Assembly: GCA_963580285.1 (NCBI GenBank)
Contig: OY757014.1
Span: 11,608,725-11,672,724, forward strand
Direction of reading: 5' to 3'
DNA from: Lucinisca nassula
Taxonomy: Eukaryota; Mollusca; Bivalvia; Lucinida; Lucinidae
DNA length: 64,000 nt
Shown here: piece by piece, positions 1 through 12,540 of the stretch
Layout of the letters: every line of letters starts with the position of its first letter
Numbering within the stretch: position 1 is the stretch's first letter
The notes under the pieces: model-generated
Told to the model about the DNA's origin: nothing
The model's database searches: none
Seen by the model: only the letters and a program-made list of their open reading frames with translations
Translations under genes and position numbers: made by a program

Positions 1-345
1 CATGGTGGTAGAAGTTGTGTTCAAGTCTGGTTACAATCAGATCATAAATGAAGATGCTATCGTGCGGACAAGACCAAAATAGGCAATTTTTGCCCTTTCA
101 GGGGCCGTAACTCCGTAACACATGATGGGATATGGCTGGTTCAAGAAAGGAACCTAGATCTCATGGTGATACAAGTTGTGTGCAAGTCTGGTTAAAATCA
201 AATCATAAATGAAGATGCTATCGTGCGGACAAGAAATTGTTTACGCACGCACGGACGCACGGAAGGACGCACTGACGACGGACGACGGACAAAATGTGAC
301 CACAAAAGCTCACCTTCTCACTACGTGACAGGTGAGCTAACAAGA
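1..345 (+). mobile_element. 3' end of tandem-repeat transposon
   Basis: Two copies of a 161-bp unit (1-161 and 162-230 partial) lead into a CGCACGGACG-type microsatellite (240-290) and a short hairpin with the terminal string GACAGGTGAGCTAA (329-342). The same end occurs at 2345-2362, 8330-8339 and 60685-60700. The left part lies outside the window. Non-autonomous; no coding capacity. Confidence 0.75.
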
Positions 346-2362
346 GTTTGTAATTTTCATGAAGATCCATTCAAAACTAAAGGGGCAGCAGTGATGACAA
401 TGTCGAAAATAGGCATTTTCAGCAATCAAACCCACGTCACTCTATGATAAATGTGCCGACTTGGCCGGTATTCGAACTCACCTGAGGTTTTATTCCCAAA
501 CCTTACATGTAAGTTTCAGAAAGATCCGATCAGACTTGGCCAGTATTCAAACTCAAGATTTTATTCCCAGCCACCTCACATATAAGTTTAAGAAAGATCC
601 GATCAAAACTGAAGGGGCTACGGTGATGACAAGGTCAAAATTGGCATTTTTAGCAATCAAAGGGATGTTATTCTATAATAAATGAGCCGACTTGGCCAGT
701 TTTCGAACTCATCCGAGGTTTCATCCCCAGCCACCGTACATATAAGTTTCAGAAAAATCCGATCAAAACTTTAGGGTCTACGCTGAGTGTTTCAGTTTTT
801 ACATCCCACCAACAGCTAAGGTCATACGGAGACGGGACCTTGGTTTAAAGACTCATCCCACAGTCTGGAGAAGCCCGGGATCGAACCTGCGACCCCTGGT
901 TTACAAGGCGAGTAGCGTAACCACTCGACCACGGAGGCTTCTTTAGGGTCTACGGTAATGACAGGGTCAAAAATCAACATTTTCAGCCATCAAAGGGACA
1001 TAACACTACGATAAATGGGCTGACTTGGCCTGTTTTCGAACTCATCCAAGATTTTATCCCCAGCCACCTTACATATAAGTTTCAGAAAGATCCGATCAAA
1101 ACTGAAGGGGCTATGGTGATGACAAGGTCAAAAATTGGCATTTTCAGCAATCAAAGGGACGTAAATCAATGATAAATGGGCCAACTTGGCCGGTATTCAA
1201 ACTCATCCTAGGTTTTATCTCCAGTCACCTTACATATAGGTTTCAGAAAAATTTGATCAAAACTGAAGGGGCTACGGTGATGACAAGGTAAAAAATTGAC
1301 ATTTCCAGCCAGCAAAGGGACATAACTATATAGTATATAGTTAATGGGGCAACTTGGCCGGTTTTCGAACTCATCCGAGGTTTTATCCCCAGCCACTTTA
1401 CATATAAGTTTCAGAAAGATTCGATCAAAACTGAAAGGGCTACAGTGGTGACAAGGTCAAAAATCAGCAATTTCAGCAATCAATGGGACGTTATTCTGTG
1501 ATAAATGGACCAACTTGGCTGGTTTTCGAACTCATCCGAGATTTTATCCCCAGCCACTTTACATATAAGTTTCAGAAAGATTCGATCAAAACTGAAAGGG
1601 CTACAGTGATGACAAGGTCAAAAATCAGCAATTTCAGCAATCAAAGGGACGTTACTCTACGATAAAAGGGCCGACTTGGTCGGTTTTGGAACTCATCCGA
1701 GATTTTATCTACAGCCACCTTACATATAAGTTTCAGAAAGATCCGATCAAAACTGAAGGGGCTACGGTGATGACAAGGTCGAAAATGGGCATTTTCAGCA
1801 ATCAAAGGGAACGTAACTCTATGATAAATTGGCGGACTTGGCCGGTTTTCGAACTCATCCGAGGTTTTATCCTCAGCCACATTACATACAAGTTTTAGAA
1901 AGATCCTATCAAAACTGAAGGGGCTACGGTGATGACAAGGTAAAAAATGGGCATTTTCAGCAATCAAAGGGACGTAACTCTATGATAAATGGGCCTACTT
2001 GGCCGGTTTTCGAACTCATCCGAGTTTTTATCCCAGGTCACCTTACATATAAGTTTCAGAAAGATCCGATCAAAACTGAAGGCGCTACGGTGATGACAAG
2101 CATTTTCCCATAGTAAGTCTATGGGACCTTGTGGTTGCCATAGGAACCAAAGTTTTAGAGCGATTTCAAAAAAAAGTTTGTCATCAATGCCCCACCAGAG
2201 GCATGCTACAGATGAGAAATGATTGAGATCAGCCTGCAGGATACAAAGATATAGCTGCTCAAAAGTGTGGACGGACGGACGACGGACGGACGGACGACGG
2301 ACGACGGAGGACCCACTATACTATAAGCTCCCCTGGAGCCTTCGGCCCAGGTGAGCTAAAAA
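346..2362 (+). mobile_element. Tandem-repeat transposon with ~160-bp units
   Basis: About ten copies of a roughly 160-bp unit, recognisable by repeated CAGAAAGATCCGATCAAAAC (for example near 590, 750, 1085, 1735 and 2057). Units drift by up to perhaps 10-15 percent. The array is followed by a unique tail, a GGACGGACGACGGAC microsatellite (2270-2310) and the terminal CAGGTGAGCTAAAAA. Open frames through it are repeat artefacts. A SINE is inserted at 783-940. Confidence 0.8.
783..940 (-). mobile_element. tRNA-Thr-derived SINE with 14-bp target duplication
   Basis: Read on the minus strand, the head (about 866-938) is tRNA-like, with a TGT anticodon context (CTTGTAAACC) and box B GGTTCGATCCC. 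The body ends GGTGGGATGTAAAA. The insertion is flanked by an exact 14-bp direct repeat, CTTTAGGGTCTACG, at 769-782 and 941-954, which proves retroposition into the array. A sibling copy lies at 28507-28671. Confidence 0.9.
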
Positions 2363-2363
2363 T

Positions 2364-2529
2364 CTAGCAAGAAATGCCACCGGCATGTCCCTTTTCCCGT
2401 GACCTCCCTAGCGTCGAAACCTGATTGGTCGCTGATGTCACCTGACCTATCAAACCAATGGGCAGACGATACAGGTCACATGACCGCGGTATTCGCGCCG
2501 ACAATAAAGATCGAGTCATATTTTTTCAG
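2364..2529. repeat. DIRS left inverted terminal repeat
   Basis: Starts CTAGCAAGAAATGCCACCGG and ends ATTTTTTCAG. Its reverse complement is found at 12967-13133 with scattered substitutions. It contains GACCGCGGTATTCGCGCCGAC. Confidence 0.88.
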
Positions 2530-2570
2530 GAAACAATTATTTCAGGCGGTGCTGGGAGGCGGGACATACC

Positions 2571-2664
2571 ATTGTAGTGATGGGTAGGTATATTATTAAT
2601 TAAAATTAATTTTACATTAAAAATATCATTTTAATGTCAAATATAACTACCCATCACTACAATT
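2571..2664. repeat. Hairpin next to DIRS left terminal repeat
   Basis: ATTGTAGTGATGGGTAG (about 2572-2588) is the exact reverse complement of CTACCCATCACTACAAT (about 2648-2664); an AT-rich loop separates them. The same motif stands singly at the right end (13183-13202). Complementary regions of this sort serve in DIRS replication through a circular intermediate. Confidence 0.7.
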
Positions 2665-3107
2665 TAAGCCTGAATTCAAAGCAAGTGGAGGGTTGGATGA
2701 AAAATAATTTATACATACTCAACTCCTCTGACCTTGGTTGTTTATACCCCTTTTTAAAACCATCCAATGATGGTAACATAAGGAGGTATCCACCATGACT
2801 GCAAGGGATCCAAATCAAAAAAATCCCATAAGTGGAGAAGATAAATGGAAAGGAACTGGGGGCAAAATAGAAGGTTCACACCTATTCAAACAGGCTAACA
2901 AACAACCAAGGAAAACAAGATCCCACAATTAGTGCTGCTCAGTAATAGATTGAGAAGCTACTAAACTACCCAAGGAATGAGTACCACTACAAATGGGGAC
3001 CAAGATCCTTAGGTGAAGGGATGAAAAGTGGAATTGGAACGTCCATAAGCAGTAAAAAAACATTCTGAAGAAAGAATGGAGTTCAAATATGCCCAAAATG
3101 TAGACGG

Positions 3108-3293
3108 CTATAACCTCATGAGCCGAAGTATTCTGGAATGATAATTGGGCAGAAGTGAGATAACATATGGAAGCTTTATCACTTTACAAATCCACGTTGC
3201 AATCAAGGATGGAGAAATATCTCCAAACCCCTTGATTGGAATGAAAAGTCTCATGATAATCTCGAATAGCTTTAGACGTTCTGATGTACACAA
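3108..3293 (-). pseudogene. DIRS tyrosine recombinase fragment
   Basis: Sixty-one codons containing SPSLIATWICKVIKL, similar to the SPxxIxxWIxxxIxxAY segment of DIRS tyrosine recombinases that lies before the catalytic C-terminal residues. Its location at the 3' end of the element, beyond RNase H, fits DIRS order. No complete catalytic set (R-H-R-Y) can be traced. Confidence 0.5.
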
Positions 3294-4074
3294 AAGTTTC
3301 TCATCAGCCTACGATCCACGAATCCCAGAAATGCCAGGACAAATAATAGTTTCAGACATAGCAGGAAGCTGATTTATAGCCTGAAAAAAAAAGTTGAGTG
3401 AGAAGAGAAAAAGAAGTCATTGTTCTTCTCATACCTGAAAACAACCGTCTGCAATTGGCAAAGCATGAATATCACTTCTACGAGCTGAAGCAAATGTCAA
3501 ATGAAATACAGCCTAACTATCAGATGAACAAAGGAGGCTGAATTCACAGGATCGTAAGGTGGTTTAGTAAAAGACCACAACACTCATGTAAGATTCCATT
3601 TGGTTTCAAAGTCCTGGAAACCTGACGGCATAGTGCAAAACCCTTTAATAAGCTGGTGATAATGGGGTTTAATGAAATGTGTGAAGCCAACTAAAATTTT
3701 AACGCGTTTGAGAATACTGATCTGTACCCCTTTTTTAGATGAAATAGAAAACTAATGGGCAGAGAACAGGCATCAAAAGAAATCCAGTAAAAAAACCTCT
3801 AAAGATTAATTTTCCTTTCCCTACACAACTAGAAAATACCTTCCATCTTCCAGAGTAAAACTTGAGAGTGGAGCTCTTTCTATATTTGAAGATACACTCA
3901 GAAAAGAAACCAGAAATGCATTTACCTCTGGTTTGATTCCTGACAATATCTGGATGTGTAGGTAAAGCATTTCCCGATTGAAAAGAAACGCTTGACCTAC
4001 ATATTTTAGATACTAGATCCAGAACTACTGGAAGACGGATTGGAAGTCTTGAGACTAGGCTCAGAATGACTAAA

Positions 4075-7000
4075 CAAGAGGGCCCAATGGCCCTATATCG
4101 CTCACCTGTGTACCAGAAAAAAAGTGTAGGAGACCACTTGACATTGCTACATACTAAATATCTGAACTCTGGACCTTATGGCTTTGGAGAAGAAGATTTT
4201 TGATTATTTTTTTCCAGTGTAAGTCCATAGGTAAATTTTGACCCAAAAGGCATGGCTGACAGGATTTATGTAGGCGACCATTTTATGTTGCTATATACTA
4301 AATATCTAAGGTCCGTACTTCATGGTTTCAGAGAAGAATATTTTTGAAGCTTTTTTTTTCCAGTATAAGTTTATTGGAGTTAAGAAGCCACAGGATTTGG
4401 CCAATTTGAACCCCAGGGGCAAGACTCAGGCAGGATTCATGTAGGCAATCACTCCACATTGCTACATGCTAAATACCAAAGCTCTGGACCTTATGGTTTC
4501 AGAGAAGAATATTTTTGAAGTTTTTTTTTTCCATTTTAAGCTTTTTTTCCATTTTAAGTCCATCCATGGTAGCTAATGGGCCATGGGCGTGGCCTATTCC
4601 GGCCCAAGGGGCATGATTGGCAGGATTTATGTAGGTGACCACTTGCCGTTGCTACATGGTAAATATCTAAGCTCTGGGTCCTGTGGTTTCAGAGAAGAAG
4701 ATTTTTTAAGCTTTTTTCCATTAGGAGTCTATGGGAGCTAAGGGGCCCCAGGGCACAGACCATTTGGACCCCAGGGGCATGATTGGCAGGATTTATGTAG
4801 GTGACCACTTGCCGTTGCTATATGCTAAATACTAAGCTCTGGGCCCTGTGGTTTCAGAGAAGAAGATTTTTGAAGCTTTTTTCTATTAGGAGTCTATGGG
4901 AGCTAAGGGGCCCAAGGGCGTAGACCATTTGGACCCCAGAGGCATGATTGGCAGGATTGATGTAGGTGACCATTTGCCGTTGCTACATGCTAAATATCTA
5001 AGCTCTGGGCCCTGTGGTTTCAGAAAGGAAGATTTTTGAAGGTTTTTTCCATTATGAGTCTATAGGAGCTAAGGGGCCCCAGGGCATGGTCCGTTTGGAC
5101 CCCAGGGGCATAATTGGCAGGAATTATGGAGGTGACCACTTGCCATTGTTACAAGCTAAATATCTAAGCTCTGGGCCCTGTGGCTTCAGAGAAGAAGATT
5201 TTTGAAGCTTTTTTTCCATTATGAGTCTATGTGAGCTAAGAGGGTCCCAGGGTTTGGCCCATTTGGATCCCAGGGGCATGATTGGCAGGATTTATGTAGG
5301 TGAACAGTTGTCATTGCCACATGCTAAATATCTAAGCTCTGGGCCCTGTGGTTTCAGAGAAGAAGATTTTTGAAGCTTTTGTTCCATAATGAGTCTATGA
5401 GAGCTTAGGGGCCCCAGGGCGTGGCCCATTTGGACACCAAGGGCATGATTGGCAGGATTTATGTAGGTGACCACTTGCCATTGTTACATGCTAAATATCT
5501 AAGCTCTGGGCCCTGTGGTTTCGGAGAAGAAGATTTTTTAAGCTTTTTTCCATTATGAGTGTATAGGAGCTAAGGGGCCCCGGGGCGTGGCCCGTTTGGA
5601 CCCCAGGGACATGATTGGCAGGAATTATGCAGGTGACCACTTGCCGTTGCTACCTGCTAAATATCTAAGCTCTGGGCCCTGTGCTTTCAGGGTAGAAGAT
5701 TTTTGAAGCTTTTTTTTTTTCCATTATGAGTCTATGAGAGCAAAGGGGCCCCGGGGTGTGGCCCATTTGGAACCCAGGGGCATGATTGGCAGGAATTATG
5801 TAGGTGACCACTTGCCGTTGCTACATGCTAAATATCAAAGCTCTGGGCCCTGTGGTTACAGGGAAGAAGATTTTTGAAGCTTTTTTTCCATTATGAGTCT
5901 ATGGGAGCTAAGGGGCCCTGGGGTGTGGCCCATTTGGACCCCAGGGGCATGATTGGCAGGATTTATGTACGTTACCACTTGCCGTTGTTACATGCTAAAT
6001 ATCTGAGCTCTGTGGTTTCAGAGAAGAAGCTTTTTTTCCATTATGAGTCTATAGGAGCTAAGGGCCCCCGGGACGTGGCCCGTTTGGACCCCGGGGGCAT
6101 GATTGGCAGAAATTATGTAGGTGACCACTTGCAGTTGCTACATGCTAAATATCTAAGCTCTGGGCCCTATGGTTCAGAGAAGAAGATTTTTGAAGCTTTT
6201 TTCCATTATGAGTCTATGGGAGCCAAGGGGCCCTGGGGTGTGGCCCATTTGGAACCCAAGGGCATGATTGGCAGGAATTATGTAGGTGACCACTTGCCGT
6301 TGCTACATGCTAAACATCTTAGCTCTGGGCCCTGTGGTTTCAGAGAAGAAGATTTTTGAAGCTTTTTTCCATTATGATTCTAAGGGAGTTAAGGGGCCGC
6401 AGGGTGTGGCCCATTTGGACCCCAAGGGCATGATTGGCAGGATTTATGTAGGTGACCACTTGCCGTTGCTACATGGTAAATATCTAAGCTCTGGGTCCTG
6501 TGGTTTCAGAGAAGAAGATTTTTGAAGCTTTTTTCCATTATGAGTCTATGGGAGCTAAGGGGCCGCAAGGCGTGGCCCATTTGGACCCCAAGGGCATGAT
6601 TGGCACGATTTATGTAGGTGACCACTTGCCGTTGCTACATGCTAAATATCTTAGCTCTGGGCCCTGTGGTTTCAGAGAAGAAGATTTTTGAAGCTTTTTT
6701 CCATTATGAGTCTATAGGAGCGAAAGGGCCCCGGGGCATGGCCCATTTGGAACCCAGGGGCATGATTGGCAGGAATTATGTAGGTGACCACTTACCGTTG
6801 CTACGTACTAAATATCTAAGCTCTGGGCCCTGTGGTTTCAGAGAAGAAGATTTTTTAAATTTTTCCAATTATAAGTCTATAGGAGCTAAGGGGCCCCAAG
6901 GCGTGGTCCGTTTGGACCCCAGGGGCATGATTGCCAGGAATTATGTAGGTGACCACTTGCCGTTACTACAGGCTAAATATATAAGCTCTTGGCCCTGTGG

Positions 7001-8339
7001 TTTCAGAGAAGAAGATTTTTGAAACTTTTTTCCATTATGATTCTATGGGAGCGAAGGGGCCCCGGGGCGTGGCCCATTTGGAACCCAGGGGCATGATTGG
7101 CAGGAATTATGTAGGTGACCACTTGTAATTGATACATGCTAAATATCTAAGCTCTGGGCCCTGTGGTTTCACAGAAGAAGATTTTTGAAGCTTTTTTCCA
7201 TTATGAGTCTATAGGAGCTAAGGGGCCCGGGGCTAGGTCCGTTTGGGCCCCCAGGGGCATGGTTGGCAGGAATTATGTAGGTGACCACTTGCCGTTGCTA
7301 CATGCTAAATATCTAAGCTCTGGGCCCTGTGGTTTCAGAAAGGAAGGTTTTTGAAGCTTTTTTCCATTATGAGTCTATAGGAGCTAAGGGGCCCCGGGGC
7401 ATGGTCTGTTTGGACCCCAGGGGCATGGTTGGCAGGAATTATGTAGGTGACCACTTGCCGTGCCTACATGCTAAATATATAAGCTCTGGGCCCTGTGGTT
7501 TCAGAGAAGAAGATTTTTGAAGCTTTTTTTCCATTATGAGTCTATGGGAGCTAGGGGGCCCCAAGGCGTGGCCCATTTTGAACCCAGGGGCATGATTGGC
7601 AGGAATTATGTAGGTGACCACTTGCCATTGCTACATGCTAAATATATAGGCTCTGGGCCCAGTGGTTTCAGAGAAGAAGATTTTTGAAGCTTTTTTTCCA
7701 TTATGAGTCCATGGGAGCGAAGGGGCCCCGGGGCGTGGCCCATTTTGAACCCAGGGGCATGAATGGCAGGAATTATGTAGGTGACCACTTGCCATTGCTA
7801 CATGCTAAATATCTAAGCTCTGGGCCCTGTGGTTTCAGAGAAGAAGATTTTTGAAGCTTTTTTTCCATTATGAGTCTATGGGAGCGAAGGGGCCCCGGGG
7901 CGTGGCCCATTTGGCACCCAGGGGCATGATTCGCAGGAATTATGTAGTTGACCACTTGCCCTTGCTACATGCTAAATATCTAAGCTCTGGGCCCTGCAGT
8001 TTCAGAGAAGAAGATTTTTAAAATTTTTCCCTTTATAAGTCTATGGGAGCTATATGTTGCCATGGCAACCAGAATTCCAATCTGATCAGCCCAAAAACCT
8101 TATGCAGCCTTTCCCCCTACCTGATGATGCTTCACATGAAATTTGATCAAGATTGGCCATGGGGTATTAGAGATATACTTATTTGAAATTGTTTACGGAC
8201 GCACGCACGCACGCACGCACGGACGGACGGACGGACGGACGGACGCACGCACGCACGCACGCACGCACGCACGACGGACGACGGACAAAAAGTGATCCCA
8301 AAAGCTCACCTCGTCACTACGTGACAGGTGAGCTAAAAA
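4075..8339 (+). mobile_element. Tandem-repeat transposon with 167-bp array
   Basis: Begins CAAGAGGGCCCAATGGCCC with ATCGCTCACCTG soon after, and ends GACAGGTGAGCTAAAAA. GCTCACCTG and CAGGTGAGC form short subterminal inverted repeats. Between them lie about 23 units of 167 bp (clear from about 4140 to 8050), then a unique tail and an ACGCACGGACGG microsatellite (8196-8280). This matches the tandem-repeat-containing MITE/Helitron-like elements described from bivalves. Inserted into the DIRS element. Many 60-80 codon frames recur every 167 bp but are artefacts of the array. Confidence 0.85.
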
Positions 8340-8430
8340 CCAAGATCTCTGAGGCCATAGAGGCGTAATCAGAATGGCTCGGCTTTTGGACGCTTGAATT
8401 TTTTTTTTTTTTTTCTAGAACTAGAGGAAT

Positions 8431-8688
8431 TCAGTTTAATGGTGTAAACGCATATGTAAAAGATTTCCCCCAATCTAGAGATATTAAATCAACTGCACTT
8501 TCCAAGTCATCTGAAACTGGAAACACAATGGAAGTTGATTGAAGAACCGAGTTGTTTTTGGACGTTTGATTAAAACAGGTCCAATAAAAGTTCTCTCCAT
8601 TTGAGAAAACGCCCTGTAGAGAACGAATGGCGAACTGGTCTATAGGGGTGATCCCAATGACATAATCTGACCGGGAGGTGTCCGACAA
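8431..8688 (-). pseudogene. DIRS RNase H C-terminal region remnant
   Basis: An 85-codon frame with DQFAIRSL and LISLDWGKSFTYAFTPLN. DIRS polyproteins carry IDLFATxxN...ALSxDWxxxxxYAFPPxxLI at this place. Lies right of the nested element and left of the RNase H core remnant. Truncated by stops on both sides. Confidence 0.7.
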
Positions 8689-9027
8689 GGATAGACATAC
8701 CTTCCTGATGACACCAAGTTAGAATCTTCCATGCAAAATGATGATGATGATTTCGGGTTTAACGACGCGTCAACCCTATTTGTGGGTCATAAGCGTCAAG
8801 CGGTCCCATGCAAAAGCAAACAGGGAAGAGGAATGAGTCCCTCCCTGTTTACGGAGAAAAAACGACACTACGGTCAATCGTCTGGAGTAATAATAATGAA
8901 ACTGTTCCTCAGTTTGGAAGTAGAAGAACTGAAAAAGCAAGGAAATTTGCCTGAAGTTTCAGAATGTTTATAATATATATATATATATATATATAGACAA
9001 ATGAATTAGCGCACAAAAATCGGTCGC

Positions 9028-9099
9028 ACCGCAACCGGGACTCGAACCACGGATCTCCTGCATTCCGGGCAGACGTGCTAACCATTACACCACCGCGGC
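9028..9099 (-). other. tRNA-like sequence (SINE head or tRNA pseudogene)
   Basis: 72 nt on the minus strand with box A-like TGGTGTAATGG, box B GGTTCGAGTCC, an anticodon stem TCTGC/GCAGG and a seven-base acceptor pairing containing wobble pairs. Position 33 is C, not T, and the T stem has two mismatches, so it is unlikely to be a functional tRNA. Loop CCGGAAT gives no credible anticodon. Confidence 0.6.
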
Positions 9100-9362
9100 C
9101 TTCCGACATTGTACGCCAATTTTAACATTTATAAACCTTTAACGTCATTAGCGCTATTTAGAGACCTTTCATTTACCGCCATAGGCGACCCTATCATTTT
9201 CGGTTCTTTTTTAACCTACGGACGGCGGCCATTTTATTCTATTTATTTATTTATTAGATTTACAAATGTTCTACTGTATCGGAGTAAGTATATGAAAATC
9301 AAAGTAAAGCACGATACAGGCAATTAAATAGACAAATGAATTAGCGCACAAAAATCGGTCGC

Positions 9363-9434
9363 ACCGCAACCGGGACTCGAACCACGGATCTCCTGCATTC
9401 CGGGCAGACGTGCTAACCATTACACCACCGCGGC
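9363..9434 (-). other. Second copy of tRNA-like sequence
   Basis: Identical by eye to 9028-9099 and carried in the same duplicated segment. Same defects (C33, broken T stem), so both copies derive from one defective ancestor and not from tandem tRNA genes. Confidence 0.6.
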
Positions 9435-9492
9435 CTTCCGACATTGTACGCCAATTTTAACATTTATAAACCTTTAACGTCATTAGCGCTAT

Positions 9493-9939
9493 TTAGAGAC
9501 CTTTATATATATATATAGCCCCACCTATTATAGGCCCCAGGTCCCCTGAACAACTAATCCCTGAGGTTTGAAGTGGGTAACCAACCTGAAAGGCTGGCAT
9601 GCGAAAAGCACTTAGGGAGTAGACTCTAAAAAGAGGAGACCCCATTTGATAACCTGAAGGAATCATAAAAAGTAGAGAGCAATATGAAAACTCTCTGATA
9701 ATGGAATTTATTGCTCTAGATAGACCGGATGGTATTTCCAGTGATACAGTAGCAAAAAACTGGAAAGGTCTAAGATGAGGTTGTCCAGGGGAACTGGATC
9801 CAATTACGAAGTTTCTAAAAAGGGTAACCAACCCCTGACATAAATCAGAAGTTTTTATGGCATGAAAAAAGGAGAAGAAGTATCTTTGAGATAGAATCAA
9901 TTTCGACTTCTCCATACAATGGATGAAACCTAAATTCAC
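9493..9939 (-). pseudogene. DIRS RT thumb / RNase H remnant
   Basis: A 148-codon frame starting NLGFIHCMEKSKLILSQR, matching the LGFIINxEKSxLxPSQ segment after the RT palm in DIRS elements. No intact RNase H active site is readable. The frame runs into a TA microsatellite at its end, where a duplication interrupts the element. Confidence 0.72.
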
Positions 9940-10112
9940 AATAACCTGTACACGTTAGGTGAAGGTATGATCAAAAGTAGCATCTGGAAAGATGATGACA
10001 AAACCCATCATCGAAACACTACACGATATTGGGGCCTAATTCCTTGGTGTGAGCTGCTTAATTTAATTTCTATTAAGTTGGTGAACAGGGAAAAAAGAAT
10101 CAGTTGACAATT

Positions 10113-10400
10113 CTAAAAAGGAAAAACAACGGAACTGATACACAAAATCAATCCAAGGTGAAACGAAGGTATTTGCGGAATGACCTGTGGATAGAGATGT
10201 GAAGATAAGCACACTTTAAAACTACGGAAATCGTCCACGAATTGGGAAAAATGACTTGACGAATTGAGGACGAAGTTTCCATTTTGAAAAGTTCGACTCG
10301 AATCATCTTGTTTAGTGTGAGAGGTCGATGATGAGTCGAATTTCCCATTTTCTTCTCGACCAGAAAGATCCGACTGTAGAAGCCTGGACAAATGAGAACT
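10113..10400 (-). pseudogene. DIRS reverse transcriptase core remnant
   Basis: In one frame, KMIRVELFKMETSSSIRQ is followed by LKCAYLHISIHRSFRKYLRF. DIRS RTs have FKMETLxSI...DLKDAYxHIPIHPxHRKYLRF. The catalytic Asp of the DAY block is read here as Cys-Ala-Tyr, so this copy is inactive. Two overlapping frames share the region, indicating frameshifts. Confidence 0.85.
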
Positions 10401-10654
10401 TTTACTACCTATACGGCTTTCTTTAGGAGAAGAACCCTTCCCTCTTCCAATAAAAATTTCTTTCCTTGATACTATTCACCGGAACAGTATTTGCATCTGA
10501 GAAAGGGAAGGATTCCGAACAAACGCAATCCAGTAACCCTTTCTCAAAAAGCATAAAACCCAAATATATTTGATGATAGAAGCCACGGCTTGATAGAACT
10601 GAAATAGCTAGGCTCCTACTGGGAGAAGAGGAAGAGGAAGGGAAGGAAGAAAGT

Positions 10655-12540
10655 CATTTGTTAGACTTGGATCTTCCTCTATTGGGAAGTTTCGTTCCAG
10701 TCCGACCTCTGGAACGAAAGGACCGTGTACCCCGATCTGAGAATGATCTATTAGTAGATGTGAACTGATTGAGATCTTCTAGTCGAGGGTGTTAAGCACT
10801 TAAAAAGTCATCGGAAGTAGTCGAAGAGCGTCTCTTGGTTGCGGTACGTGAACTTGATATGCTCTCCGAAGACTTCAAAAAAGACGAGTGCCGACGGTCT
10901 TGAAGCTTGATTCTGAAAACGTTTGGAAGACATGGTCCGAATATAGTTTTAGAATCAAGAGGCGCGGAGGCTCTAAGTTTTCAATTACTATGCTCAGTAA
11001 AAACTGAACAAGTTATCAAGAGCAGAGTTGTGTCAAGCATGCAACATGGTGGTAGATAGAACAAGTGCTAATCCCCTATAACCATGGCATGTAGAAATGA
11101 CCGGGAAAACAACAAAAGCATTAGAATAGCAGCTCTATGGTCGAAATGCTCTTGTTTGAAGGCAGAGTGGGTAGAACTAGAATACCAGTCATAATGAGAA
11201 CCCACTTAACAATTGTCCTGGTAAGAGCTCCAATGTTCAAGCTTCAAAACAGGAAGTAATGCCAATTTCCCTGAAGTCATATATACAGAGACTGAATCTG
11301 GGTCGAATTTTGGAATTTCAAAAGACCAAAAATTTATGTTTTTGTTTGTTAGAACCAATGTTCAAAGACCCCGTCAACACTGCAATGGTCATTTTGGAGA
11401 CTAATTGTGAAATTGATAACAACTGAAAGGAGGGTTGTTTCCTTAGAATCTTTAGATTAACTAAAAATACTTAGATCTTAATATGTCCTTCTCAGAATCG
11501 CTTAATAATAAGGACGTAAGAAAATCAACCTCTGAGTATTGATATATCCTCAGAGGATAAAGCTCTAGGCCCAGACTCAGCTCTAGGGGCAAAACACTTG
11601 AGGATCAAGTAAACTTCCCCAGTGTTTGACCCTTCATTGTGTATAGTGCACTGAACATGCGAAATTGCCAAATCAGAATTGAGCATGCGTAAGTAAGAGT
11701 CCTTTAAACCTATGGACATATCCCACGAATAGGGAAAAATGACATAAAAAATTTGAGGACAAAATTCCCATTAGAAAGGATCGACTCTACTCATCTATAG
11801 TCGATTCCCCCATTAAACAGCTTACCAACCCAATAAAAACCTGTAAGCTGCGCACCCACCCGGGGTTAAATGAAAACCGATAGAAAATTCACAATGAATG
11901 TGATGAATAAGGGTCCTACTCCAGCATATCTAGTGGGGAGCTCTTTGACTGGCTGAAGGAGGAGAGGCCCCTTAGAATCTCTAACAAAATGTGTTAAAGA
12001 AAGGAGAGTCAATATCAATCTATCTATATATAAAATACCCCGAGGAATAACACCCTTAACGGGAGAAAATTACTGATTATGACAACAAAATTTACCATAA
12101 TAAGAGGCGGGAAAGCATATGACCAAGGTAGACTAAGTACCAAAGGTCCGGAAAGGCTACCAGATAAAAACCTGGTTCGGAGCCGTACCGAAATTCGTAT
12201 GTAACATGGATTCGGCAAAAATTTGGGCATAGGTTCCCCGCACCCCGGAGTCCCCACAATTATGAGCAGGGTTTCTACGGGGTGGTCGACGAACCTATCC
12301 TAGTCTACCCAGGCCCAAATGGGAGGTGGGGACATAGACTGGCTCATCTTGATTCGGCAATAGTGACCAACAAGAATTGGATGGATTCTGTTTAGAAGAT
12401 ACTGTAGAAAGGTCGCAAAGGAACCTGAATATTATCCATCTGCATCGTGGGATTTTATAAGTGATAGACGAGGACGGGTCTTGCACATGTTCAAAACTAA
12501 AATAATGCTGAGAATTTCTATTTAACAATAAAAACATCCT
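10655..12540 (-). pseudogene. DIRS gag-like remnant
   Basis: The 3' part (10660-10760) encodes SDRGTRSFRSRGRTGTKL and NRGRSKSN, the basic RS/RG-rich tail typical of DIRS gag proteins. Upstream fragments (frames at 11525-11719, 12024-12257 and 12295-12537) keep no clear domain and are separated by stops. Assigned mainly by position between the right terminal repeat and the RT. Confidence 0.55.

Larger units (their letters stand above)
8985..9505. repeat. 175-bp direct duplication with tRNA-like cores and TA microsatellites
   Basis: 8994-9166 and 9328-9500 are essentially identical, each starting AGACAAATGAATTAGCGCAC and ending TTTAGAGACCTTT. The first is preceded and the second followed by TA runs (8971-8994, 9504-9519). 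The spacer (9167-9327) is unrelated. The unit interrupts the RNase H part of the DIRS element. Confidence 0.8.

Noticed and set aside
4140..8050. Series of 60-161-codon frames on both strands with FHYESIGAKGP-like repeats
   Set aside because: They recur every 167 bp with the tandem array and shift frame between units; no start, splice or domain evidence. Repeat artefact.
4140..8050. CRISPR-like regular spacing
   Set aside because: The 167-bp units are contiguous and wholly repeated, with no short repeat plus unique spacer pattern, and the genome is eukaryotic.
9028..9434. Two functional tRNA genes
   Set aside because: No U33 equivalent, mismatched T stem and wobble-rich acceptor stem; part of a duplicated repeat unit.
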